Below are positions 17,362 through 24,978 of a stretch of 64,000 bases of DNA, piece after piece. This stretch comes from SZUA-36 sp963801195 (lineage in GTDB: Bacteria; Pseudomonadota; Gammaproteobacteria; Xanthomonadales; SZUA-36), in assembly GCA_963801195.1 (NCBI GenBank), contig CAWDDX010000003.1, positions 124,001 through 188,000 on the forward strand, given 5' to 3'. The notes below the pieces were generated by a model that made no database searches, was not told where the DNA came from, and was given only the letters and a program-made list of their open reading frames with translations. The translations under genes and the position numbers were made by a program. How positions within the stretch are numbered: the stretch's first letter is position 1; each line of letters begins with the position of its first letter.

Positions 17362-18634
17362 ACAGCACCTGCTAAACGCCAACCTGCAAATTCAGACACT
17401 GCTGAGCGATACCAGCATACCGGCTGCCGTGCGGGCCGAAATGTCCGGGGAGTTCCGGGAGATCGAGGCCATATCTGAAAAACTGACGCACAGTGAAATT
17501 CATATTGCGGCATTTGGCCGTGTCGGAACGGGAAAATCATCAATATTGAATGCTCTGATTGGACGTGACGTGTTTTCCACCAGCCCGCTGCATGGTGAGA
17601 CGCGTGAACAACAACGCAGTCACTGGGATTCCGTGAATTCGGACCATGTCGTACTGATCGACACACCGGGCATCGATGAACTGGACGGTGAGGCGCGCGA
17701 GGAAATGGCCCGGTCCGTTGCCCGAATTTCCGACATTGTCCTGATGATCTGCGAAGGGGACCTGACGGAAACCGAATTGAAGGCGGTACGTGAACTGGCT
17801 GAGCGCAGGCGGCCGTTGCTGCTGATTTTGAACAAGTCGGACCGTTACAGCAAATCTGAAATCCAGACCCTGTTGGCCCATATCAGCAGACGCTGCGAAG
17901 CGTATGTCGATCCGGGCAACGTATTGTCCGCCTGCGCCAATCCGCGGCCTGAAAAGATCATTCGCATTGACGGGGACGGCAATGAAGTCATGGCAGAACG
18001 CCCGCGAAAGCCGGAGGTCGGAGATCTGAAAGCACGCCTGTGGCAAATCCTTGACAAGGAAGGCAAGACCCTGGCAGCACTGAACGCCGCTTTGTTTACC
18101 AGCGATCTGGACAGTCGCATAGCGGGAAAAATTGTATATGCAAGAAAAACTGTGGCGGAAAAAATCATCAGGAACTACTGTCTTGCCAAGGGTATCGTGG
18201 TGGCGGTCAACCCGGTTCCCGCGGCTGATTTGCTGGCCGCAGCCGGAACCGACGTCGCCATGGTCGTGCACCTCGGCAAGGTGTACGGCTTTCAACTCTC
18301 AAGACGGGAGGCCAGCAAGCTATTGCTGACCATCTCGGCCCAAATGCTGGTATTGATGGGTGCCTACTGGGGTGTGAACATGGTGTCTGCCGCAATGAAA
18401 ACCATTAGCGCGGGCATGTCGACGGCTATTACCGCGGGGGCCCAGGGCACGCTCGCCTGGTACGCCACCTATGTTACTGGCATTGCCGCAGAATCATGGT
18501 TTTCCAAGGGAAAATCATGGGGCCCGGCAGGACCCAGGGAAACGATCAATGAAATACTGGACTCGCTGGACACGGATTCCGTACTGCAATCCGCACGGCG
18601 TGATATCCTCGGAAAAATCAGGACAACCGGTTAG
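17285..18634 (+). CDS. GTPase with DUF697-like C-terminus, partner of the preceding GTPase
   Basis: 449 residues. G1 GRVGTGKSS is at 78-86, G2 lies in GETR, G3 DTPG is at 126-129 and G4 NKSD at 183-186. The C-terminal third is hydrophobic (IVVAVNPVPAADLLAAAG, then LLLTISAQMLVLMGAYWG), matching DUF697. GAGGAGCTTTTAA before the ATG gives a good ribosome site inside the upstream gene. The 77-base overlap between two paralogous GTPases suggests they are made together and may form a heteromer. Unlike its partner it lacks N-terminal membrane helices. The TAG stop lies in a motif shared with the dispersed repeat family. Confidence 0.82.
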   Translation: MTILKQVQSALQNLSWLKRAKKKDPEQHLLNANLQIQTLLSDTSIPAAVRAEMSGEFREIEAISEKLTHSEIHIAAFGRVGTGKSSILNALIGRDVFSTSPLHGETREQQRSHWDSVNSDHVVLIDTPGIDELDGEAREEMARSVARISDIVLMICEGDLTETELKAVRELAERRRPLLLILNKSDRYSKSEIQTLLAHISRRCEAYVDPGNVLSACANPRPEKIIRIDGDGNEVMAERPRKPEVGDLKARLWQILDKEGKTLAALNAALFTSDLDSRIAGKIVYARKTVAEKIIRNYCLAKGIVVAVNPVPAADLLAAAGTDVAMVVHLGKVYGFQLSRREASKLLLTISAQMLVLMGAYWGVNMVSAAMKTISAGMSTAITAGAQGTLAWYATYVTGIAAESWFSKGKSWGPAGPRETINEILDSLDTDSVLQSARRDILGKIRTTG

Positions 18635-18648
18635 CCCGGACATTGCCT
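18630..18648 (+). repeat. Solo end of the dispersed hairpin repeat
   Basis: TTAGCCCGGACATTGC here equals the conserved end of the repeat at 52369-52508 and related copies. The stop codon of the upstream GTPase gene (TAG 18632-18634) falls within it. No hairpin body follows, so this is a remnant or a chance match of 16 bases. Confidence 0.4.
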
Positions 18649-18650
18649 GT

Positions 18651-19094
18651 TTACTTCCATATTTCTTCTTGCTCGGTCAGATCGTAAAGGGATTCTGCAT
18701 CCCGGATCAGCTTGTTGGCGTAGTTACCCATATGTTGTTGTGTACCCCCAACCGGTCTCTTGTTCTCACCCAGCGCAATCAATCGATCGGCGTCCATTTG
18801 CCACTTTAATGCAAAGTGCCTGGCGGCATCTTTGGGTGTTGCCGCCATGCTGCCGGGAATATGGTCCGTAACTACAGCTTCTCCTGAAATGGTCCAGATA
18901 AACCTGCTTTTTTCACTCACCCCCCACACCTTGGCGATCAGTATTCTATTGGGAAGCGCCCAAACCGGAGTGGCTTCCACCGCGGCTCCCATGACGGCTT
19001 TTCGCCCAAGCATTTCTTTGACCACGGTGTCGAGCAATGGCTTGTACCAGGCTTTTAACGCCACTTTATCCGTATTGGGTTTTAACTTTGTCAT
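18651..19094 (-). CDS. DUF4826-like hypothetical protein
   Basis: 147 residues, no signal peptide, with GGGAGAAAGAG before the ATG. The central FIWTISGEAVVTDHIP and the following DAARHFALKWQMDADRL resemble the DUF4826 family pattern (W-I-SGD-x-x-TDH, then helix with H-W-Q). The function of that family is unknown. The assignment is from memory of the motif and is moderate. The gene converges on the second GTPase gene, with a 16-base gap. Confidence 0.55.
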   Translation of the reverse strand: MTKLKPNTDKVALKAWYKPLLDTVVKEMLGRKAVMGAAVEATPVWALPNRILIAKVWGVSEKSRFIWTISGEAVVTDHIPGSMAATPKDAARHFALKWQMDADRLIALGENKRPVGGTQQHMGNYANKLIRDAESLYDLTEQEEIWK

Positions 19095-19181
19095 CTCTTT
19101 CTCCCGGCCCGGTCATTATCCCCGGGCCTGATTCAAATTGGTACGGGTTCCATTTGACCGAATTGATCATGCTATTTTTAC

Positions 19182-19970
19182 CTATTCGCCCGTTGCGAAA
19201 AACGTGAGCAATACATCATTCAGCAGCGGTGTCCAGTTTTTCCAGTTGTGCTCACCTTGTACCTTGATGAAAGTCACGTCATATCCCTTGTGCTCCAATG
19301 TCTTTCTGAAGCGTTTTACTGCACGGGTATTATCATTTCTGGAGCCCACACTTAAAAACATTTTCAAAGGTAAGTGCTCTTCTTTTTCATATAACTCACC
19401 GACGACATCAAGGTGTTCCCCACTCGCCGGCGATTGCATGGCGATCCCTGAGAACAACTCCGACAGCACCAGCCCAAAGCAGGCTCCGTTCAAGCCTCCA
19501 AATGAAACGCCCAGTATCACACGATCCTCCCGCGACACACTGACGGGCTGTTCGCTACTGATCGTTGGGATGAGTTCACCACCAAAGAAATTGGCATACT
19601 TCACGTTACACATAAATTCTGAATGCCGGCGGTTTTCTTCCAAATTGTCCGGGTTCCGGCTGTCCAAAAAAATGACCAACACCGGTTCTACCATCCCGCT
19701 CCTGATCGCATCGTCCAGGACAGCTTTAAAGTTCCCCTGCGCCAGATAGCTCTGACCATCCGTCACATACAGTGTCGGCAAACTGGCACCGGCCGTCGTG
19801 CCGGCGGGCTTGTACACCCTGTATTGAAGTTCGTAGCCGAGGTGGGTGCTGAATATACGCTGGTTTTCACCCAGGACGCCCTCACTGGCAGTTGCAGCGA
19901 CTGTCAGCAGCAAAGAACTCGTCAGAATCCCTGTCTGCCATAGCCGAGAACGCAAGCACTCAACCCGCAT
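19182..19970 (-). CDS. Secreted putative esterase (alpha/beta hydrolase)
   Basis: 262 residues with a signal peptide (LWQTGILTSSLLLTVAATASE, cleaved near residue 29). The catalytic serine lies in GVSFGGLNG (G-x-S-x-G), and a terminal histidine in GEHNWKNW, as in the putative-esterase (esterase D/enterochelin esterase-like) family. LPTLYVTDGQSYLAQGNF matches its N-terminal strand and substrate loop. The substrate is unknown. Its ATG directly follows the TAA of the upstream gene (TAAATG), so the two are coupled. Confidence 0.8.
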   Translation of the reverse strand: MRVECLRSRLWQTGILTSSLLLTVAATASEGVLGENQRIFSTHLGYELQYRVYKPAGTTAGASLPTLYVTDGQSYLAQGNFKAVLDDAIRSGMVEPVLVIFLDSRNPDNLEENRRHSEFMCNVKYANFFGGELIPTISSEQPVSVSREDRVILGVSFGGLNGACFGLVLSELFSGIAMQSPASGEHLDVVGELYEKEEHLPLKMFLSVGSRNDNTRAVKRFRKTLEHKGYDVTFIKVQGEHNWKNWTPLLNDVLLTFFATGE

Positions 19971-20543
19971 TTACTTCACCCGTTTGACCCGGGTTGACTT
20001 GCCGCCTTCGTTTACCAGGAAAAACGAGCCCATGACGCCCTTTTCTATTTTTGCATCGAAGGGTACCTTCAAGTTCCATGATGTGGCATTCTGCTGTTTC
20101 CATACCTGGCCATCGGAGGTCTGAAAATAGTGAATGCCTACACTGTCTTTCTGCATGCGCACGACGGTTACGTTAATTTCGTCAACTGAAACCTTTGCTG
20201 TGGTCGGTGGTGCAGATTTTGCTTCTGTGCTGGTCTCAGCAGCAGTTGCATTTTCCGGTTTTTTCGTTTCGACCGTGTCCGCTTCTTCCGTCTTGCGCAG
20301 GTTTCTGCTTCCGAATTGCTCAACCTGGACCTGCTTCAATTGTTGTTCGTTGAAAATCCCGCCTCGGCTTACCGTGTCATAGCAGGCCAGGCGCTCTGCA
20401 TCACCACTAATTCCCTGGCAGCCCTTGACATCGGAAATATTCATCAGCTCGTCAGCCAACAGGGGCACTGTAAATATTGGCGACAACCCGAAAACCAACA
20501 ATAAAACGTTTGAAAACGGCACTGTTACGATTTTTTTCAACAT
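19971..20543 (-). CDS. Periplasmic hypothetical protein with GCxGI-ERLACYD motif
   Basis: 190 residues from ATG 20543; an earlier TTG is unlikely. A signal peptide (VLLLVFGLSPIFTVPLLADE) is cleaved near residue 31. The mature start CQGISGDAERLACYDTVSR is a Cys-Cys motif common in small proteobacterial periplasmic proteins. A linker rich in E, K, T and A (about 70-115) precedes a C-terminal beta domain (VWKQQNATSWNLKVPF). The motif is usually of unknown function. It forms an operon with the esterase downstream, which may be its functional partner. Confidence 0.65.
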   Translation of the reverse strand: MLKKIVTVPFSNVLLLVFGLSPIFTVPLLADELMNISDVKGCQGISGDAERLACYDTVSRGGIFNEQQLKQVQVEQFGSRNLRKTEEADTVETKKPENATAAETSTEAKSAPPTTAKVSVDEINVTVVRMQKDSVGIHYFQTSDGQVWKQQNATSWNLKVPFDAKIEKGVMGSFFLVNEGGKSTRVKRVK

Positions 20544-20840
20544 AATTAATACGCTTCCCAAAATTTGTGACCGGATTTAACCGGGCCAATCTCCCGTTTC
20601 TTACATAATGAAGCGGATCAGACTCAATCCCACAGATTATCAGATACTCGCGTTTTGATCAGCATATTGAATTCAAAATGCTCGCAAAGGTTCCGACCAC
20701 TCAGTCCGGGACATAATACGCATTTGGCTTCATGCCATTTAACCCATAAATCTTTCCTCGGGCCGATTCAATATTCTTCACCGGTTTCTTCCGTAAGCGT
20801 ATTATGTTGTAATTAATTGTCATTGCTTGGAGTTTTCATT

Positions 20841-22067
20841 ATGAAGCATCATCTTGCGACTGTGGTTTTTTTCCTGGGACTTTTCTCAACATGCGAAGCG
20901 GCGGCCGCTTCGACTTCAGCAGTGCCTGGACCTTTTCAGGGCTCCGACGAAACTTCTGAAAACACGATCAACTACGATGATTTAAGCAAAATATACAGAG
21001 TTTCCGTCGTAAATGTCGGCCTGTCAAACCGGGAAAAAGTAGCACCCACCCATGCTGCCACCGGCACGCGGATGAAGACCAGCATAAATAGAACCACTAA
21101 CAATGAGGGAAACCGTTTCTATTACGAGTCCTATGCCGGCAATGAAGATGCACGAAAAGTGCTTCTGGCTATCCAAAAGAGCCTTGAGAAGGTGCCCGAC
21201 CAGGTGCCGCTGGAGCGTTTCTCCCGCGATGAGCAACTGGCCTACTGGTTAAACCTGTATAACGTCACCGTCCTGAACGAAATCATCAAGGAATATCCGC
21301 GGCGGAATCTCAAGAAACTGGTGACCGGCAAGAAATCAATCTTCACGAACAAGGTTCTTAATGTCGCGGGTGTGCCCCTGAGCCTCGATGATATCGAGTA
21401 CACCATCCTGAAAAACAACTACAACAGTGACCCGTTGATCATTTACGGTCTCTACCAGGGTTATATCGGCGGTCCAAACATCCGCAAGCGGGCTTATGTC
21501 GGCAACGATGTTTATCGTGCCCTGAAGAGCAACGCGTATGAATTTATCAACTCCAACCGCGGCACCTACCCCAAGGATGAAAAAACATTCCGTGTCTCAA
21601 GCCTGTATGAACGCAACAAGGCTTTCTTCCCGGATTTCGATGAGGACCTGACCGCGCACCTGCTGGCATACATCGAAGGCGAAGAAAAGTCGGACCTGTT
21701 GTCGGCAAGAGACATCAGGCCCGATATCGACGACTGGACCGTAACCGACCTGGGCGGCACCTATCGTGATATGGGTGCATCTTTCGCAGACAACAATGCA
21801 GCCTTGCTGGATTCAGTGAAAAGCACCGTGCCTGCGGATGGTGGCGGAACAGTAGGCGCAATGGCCGGCGCAGGTTCTGCGGCGTTGGCAGCATCAGGCC
21901 AACCCTTGCAGCGCTTTGATCCGGAATTGATGACGCAGTTAAACATACTCAATAAAAAGCGGGAAAACACCAACATGCAGAACGCGACCGTGACGATGGA
22001 AGAATTGGGAGAAGCGCCGGTTAAACCCACGACTGAAAAGGAATCCAAAGAAAAGGATGATAATTGA
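20841..22067 (+). CDS. DUF547 domain secreted protein, copy 1
   Basis: 408 residues from ATG 20841, with TTGGAG upstream. A signal peptide (about 1-20, VVFFLGLFSTCEA) is followed by the DUF547 core: YDDLSKIYRVSVVNVGLSNR, FSRDEQLAYWLNLYNVTVLN, VAGVPLSLDDIEYTILKNNY, then GGPNIRKRAYVGNDVY. The C-terminal tail is low-complexity and charged (TTEKESKEKDDN). DUF547 proteins are found in bacteria and plants; the function is unknown. It is the most divergent of three tandem copies and is divergent from the 20543 gene. Confidence 0.85.
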   Translation: MKHHLATVVFFLGLFSTCEAAAASTSAVPGPFQGSDETSENTINYDDLSKIYRVSVVNVGLSNREKVAPTHAATGTRMKTSINRTTNNEGNRFYYESYAGNEDARKVLLAIQKSLEKVPDQVPLERFSRDEQLAYWLNLYNVTVLNEIIKEYPRRNLKKLVTGKKSIFTNKVLNVAGVPLSLDDIEYTILKNNYNSDPLIIYGLYQGYIGGPNIRKRAYVGNDVYRALKSNAYEFINSNRGTYPKDEKTFRVSSLYERNKAFFPDFDEDLTAHLLAYIEGEEKSDLLSARDIRPDIDDWTVTDLGGTYRDMGASFADNNAALLDSVKSTVPADGGGTVGAMAGAGSAALAASGQPLQRFDPELMTQLNILNKKRENTNMQNATVTMEELGEAPVKPTTEKESKEKDDN

Positions 22068-22104
22068 GCGTGGAGCCATTACACATCAATCATATTGAGA
22101 GAAT

Positions 22105-23474
22105 CTATTTATCAATGATTACAGGGGGATAACTGATCTATACTTTTATCGAGAGACGTTTTTATGAAGATACACACGAAATTTCTAATTTCCAGCTTTT
22201 ACGGCTTTTTACTATTGGGGCCATTGGCCATGGCGGCGGAATCACCCGTTCCCGCACCCTTTCAGGGTTTCGATAATGACTCCAAATTCACAATTAAATA
22301 CGATGATTTGACCAACTTACTCAAAGCGGTGGTTGTCGACGTCGGGCTGTCAAACCGGGAAAAAGCCGCACCCTCTCACGCCGCAACCGGCACGCGGATG
22401 AAAGCCAGTGTGAACAGATCAACCGTCAACGAGGCTAACCGCTTCTATTATGAAACCTTTGAGGACAACGATGAAGCACAAGGGCTGCTGATTGGCATCC
22501 AGGAAAGTCTTGAGCTGGTGCCCGACCAGGCGCCACTGCGATATTTTTCCCGCGATGAGCAGTTGGCCTACTGGTTAAACCTGTATAACGTTACCGTGCT
22601 GAACCAAATCATCGCGGAATATCCGAAGCGCAACCTCAAGAAACTGGTAACCGGCAAGCACTCAATCTTCTCAAACAAGGTTCTCACTGTCGCCGGTGTG
22701 CCGCTGAGCCTCGATGATATCGAGTACACCATCCTGAAGAACAACTACAACAGTGACCCCTTGATCATTTACGGTCTCTACCAGGGCTATATCGGCGGCC
22801 CGAATATTCGCAAGCGGGCCTATACCGGTAGCAATGTGTATCAATCCTTGAAGAACAACGCTTATGAGTTTATCAACTCCAACCGCGGCACCTACGCCAA
22901 GGATGAAAAAACATTCCTGGTATCGAGCCTGTATGAACGCAACAAGGCTTTCTTCCCGGATTTCAAAAATGACCTGACCAAGCACCTCCTGACCTACATC
23001 GAGGGTGAAGAGCGCTCGGACCTGCAGTCATCGAGGACTATCAAGGCCGATATCGATGACTGGTCCGTGACCGACCTCGGCGGCACCTATCGTGATATGG
23101 GTGCGTCTTTTGCCGATAATAATGCGGCTTTACTAAACGCGGTTGTAGGCACTGTGCCACAAGATAGCCTTGCGGGCGGGTCACCGTCCTCCACGTCGGT
23201 AGGTACGGATGGGTCAACGCCTGCCACGTCGGTGGGGGCTATGGGTGGTTATGGCTCGGCGGCGATGGCGGCAAAGGCGCAGCCACTCAGCCGGTTCCCC
23301 ACGGAAATGCTGATACAATTGCAGGAACTTAATTTGAAGCAGGAAAACAACAGGGCCGAAAACGCCAGGGTGACCGTGGAGGAAATGGGCGAATTCCCCG
23401 TTCAACCCAAAGCTGATTCTGACAAGGAAGACAAGGACAACAACTAGGCTTGAGACAATCCGGGCCCGAACCTT
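22105..23474 (+). repeat. Tandem duplication unit, first copy
   Basis: About 1.37 kb from CTATTTAT upstream of the second DUF547 gene through its 3' flank. It recurs, nearly identical, 1541 bases downstream (23646-24977). Similarity covers the shared leader (TTACAGGGGGATA, GAGAGACGTTTTT), the coding region and TTGAGACAATCCGGGCC after the stop. Confidence 0.9.
22164..23447 (+). CDS. DUF547 domain secreted protein, copy 2
   Basis: 427 residues. A signal peptide (FLISSFYGFLLLGPLAMA) is followed by the DUF547 core (FSRDEQLAYWLNLYNVTVLN, LSLDDIEYTILKNNY). The C-terminal tail carries an extra Ser/Thr/Gly-rich stretch (GGSPSSTSVGTDGSTPATS) absent from copy 1, and ends in a D/K/E-rich tail. The coding sequence is nearly identical to copy 3 over the first 320 codons and clearly more distant from copy 1, so copies 2 and 3 arose by recent duplication. 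The function is unknown; secretion is expected. Confidence 0.88.
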   Translation: MKIHTKFLISSFYGFLLLGPLAMAAESPVPAPFQGFDNDSKFTIKYDDLTNLLKAVVVDVGLSNREKAAPSHAATGTRMKASVNRSTVNEANRFYYETFEDNDEAQGLLIGIQESLELVPDQAPLRYFSRDEQLAYWLNLYNVTVLNQIIAEYPKRNLKKLVTGKHSIFSNKVLTVAGVPLSLDDIEYTILKNNYNSDPLIIYGLYQGYIGGPNIRKRAYTGSNVYQSLKNNAYEFINSNRGTYAKDEKTFLVSSLYERNKAFFPDFKNDLTKHLLTYIEGEERSDLQSSRTIKADIDDWSVTDLGGTYRDMGASFADNNAALLNAVVGTVPQDSLAGGSPSSTSVGTDGSTPATSVGAMGGYGSAAMAAKAQPLSRFPTEMLIQLQELNLKQENNRAENARVTVEEMGEFPVQPKADSDKEDKDNN

Positions 23475-23486
23475 ATACGGGCCCGG
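23460..23486 (+). terminator. Hairpin after DUF547 copy 2
   Basis: CCGGGCCCG (23460-23468) pairs with CGGGCCCGG (23478-23486) over a 9-base loop, shortly after the copy 2 stop. There is no T-run. The equivalent site after copy 3 has lost the right arm, because the similarity ends there. Confidence 0.55.
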
Positions 23487-23645
23487 TTGACCGCCTATCG
23501 TGATATGAGTGCATCCTTCGCGGACGAAAATGCAACCATGCTGGGTTCAGTAAAGAGCACCGTGCCGGCGGATGGTGACGGAAAAGTAGGCGCCATGTCT
23601 GGCGCAGGGTCTGCAACAATTGCACACCAGGCATGTTCTGATAAA
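23487..23645 (+). pseudogene. Relic of the 3' part of a DUF547 gene
   Basis: The segment reads AYRDMSASFADENATMLGSV, then KSTVPADGDGKVGAMSGAG, matching the C-terminal region of copy 1 (YRDMGASFADNNAALLDSV, then KSTVPADGGGTVGAMAGAG; genomic 21759-21893). It resembles copy 1 more than copy 2, which has VVGTVPQDS at this position. It begins right after the hairpin of copy 2 and has no start region or DUF547 core. It is the remnant of a duplicated copy-1-type gene. Confidence 0.8.
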
Positions 23646-24977
23646 CTATTTATACATAATTACAGGGGGATAGCTGCTTTATATTTTTATCGAGAGACGT
23701 TTTTATGAAAATTCACACGAAATTACTAATCTCCAGCTTTTACGGGTTTTTATTATTGGGGCCATTGGCCATGGCGGCGGAATCGCCCGTTCCCGCACCC
23801 TTTCAGGGTTTCGATAATGACTCCAAATTCACAATTAAATACGATGACTTGACCAACTTACTCAAAACTGTGGTTGTCGATGTCGGGCTATCAACCCGGG
23901 AAAAAGCCGCACCCTCTCACGCCGCAACCGGCACGCGGATGAAAGCCAGTGTGAACAGATCAACCGTCAACGAGGCTAACCGCTTCTATTATGAAACCTT
24001 TGAGGACAACGATGAAGCACAAGGGCTGCTGATTGGCATCCAGGAAAGTCTTGAGCTGGTGCCCGACCAGGCGCCACTGCGATATTTTTCCCGCGATGAG
24101 CAGTTGGCCTACTGGTTAAACCTGTATAACGTTACCGTGCTGAACCAAATCATCGCGGAATATCCGAAGCGCAACCTCAAGAAACTGGTAACCGGCAAGC
24201 ACTCAATCTTCTCAAACAAGGTTCTTAATGTCGCCGGTGTGCCGCTGAGCCTCGATGATATCGAGTACACCATCCTGAAGAACAACTACAACAGTGACCC
24301 CTTGATCATTTACGGTCTCTACCAGGGCTATATCGGCGGCCCGAATATTCGCAAGCGGGCCTATACCGGTAGCAATGTGTATCAATCCTTGAAGAACAAC
24401 GCTTATGAGTTTATCAACTCCAACCGCGGCACCTACGCCAAGGATGAAAAAACATTCCTGGTATCGAGCCTGTATGAACGCAACAAGGCTTTCTTCCCGG
24501 ATTTCAAAAATGACCTGACCAAGCACCTCCTGACCTACATCGAGGGTGAAGAGCGCTCGGACCTGCAGACATCGAGTAATATCAAAGCCGATATCGATGA
24601 CTGGTCCGTGACCGACCTCGGCGGCACCTATCGTGATATGGGCGCGTCTTTTGCCGATAGTAATGCGGCTTTACTAAACGCGGTTGTAGGCACTGTGCCA
24701 GAAAAAGGGATCGATGGATCAACACCTGGCAAGGCGCTGGGGGCCATGGCGGGTTATGGTTCTGCGGCAATGGCGGGAAAGACGCAGCCACTCAGCCGGT
24801 TCCCCACGGAAATGCTGATACAACTGCAGGAAATTAATTTGAAACAGGAAAACACCAAGGCCGAAAACGCCAGGGTGACCGTGGAGGAAATGGGCGAATT
24901 CCCCGTTCAACCCAAAGCTGATTCTGACAAGGAAGACAAGGACAACAACTAAGCTTGAGACAATCCGGGCCTGAAAC
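23646..24977 (+). repeat. Tandem duplication unit, second copy
   Basis: Near-identical copy of 22105-23474, offset 1541 bases. The tail differs by short indels in the Ser/Thr/Gly-rich codons, and the end lacks the right arm of the terminal hairpin. Confidence 0.9.
23705..24952 (+). CDS. DUF547 domain secreted protein, copy 3
   Basis: 415 residues, same organisation as copy 2: signal peptide, DUF547 core, then a shortened glycine-rich linker (EKGIDGSTPGKALGAMAGYG) and a charged tail. Differences from copy 2 are few in the core (for example VVVDVGLSTRE against SNRE, VLNVAGV against VLTVAGV). The leader and ribosome site are the same as in copy 2. The intact frame suggests it is still expressed and not decaying. 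The stop is 26 bases from the convergent sulfotransferase gene. Confidence 0.88.
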   Translation: MKIHTKLLISSFYGFLLLGPLAMAAESPVPAPFQGFDNDSKFTIKYDDLTNLLKTVVVDVGLSTREKAAPSHAATGTRMKASVNRSTVNEANRFYYETFEDNDEAQGLLIGIQESLELVPDQAPLRYFSRDEQLAYWLNLYNVTVLNQIIAEYPKRNLKKLVTGKHSIFSNKVLNVAGVPLSLDDIEYTILKNNYNSDPLIIYGLYQGYIGGPNIRKRAYTGSNVYQSLKNNAYEFINSNRGTYAKDEKTFLVSSLYERNKAFFPDFKNDLTKHLLTYIEGEERSDLQTSSNIKADIDDWSVTDLGGTYRDMGASFADSNAALLNAVVGTVPEKGIDGSTPGKALGAMAGYGSAAMAGKTQPLSRFPTEMLIQLQEINLKQENTKAENARVTVEEMGEFPVQPKADSDKEDKDNN

Positions 24978-24978
24978 C

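Noticed and set aside
19138..19749. 203-codon plus-strand open frame opposite the esterase gene
   Set aside because: It is antisense to a gene with signal peptide and catalytic motif and has no support of its own.
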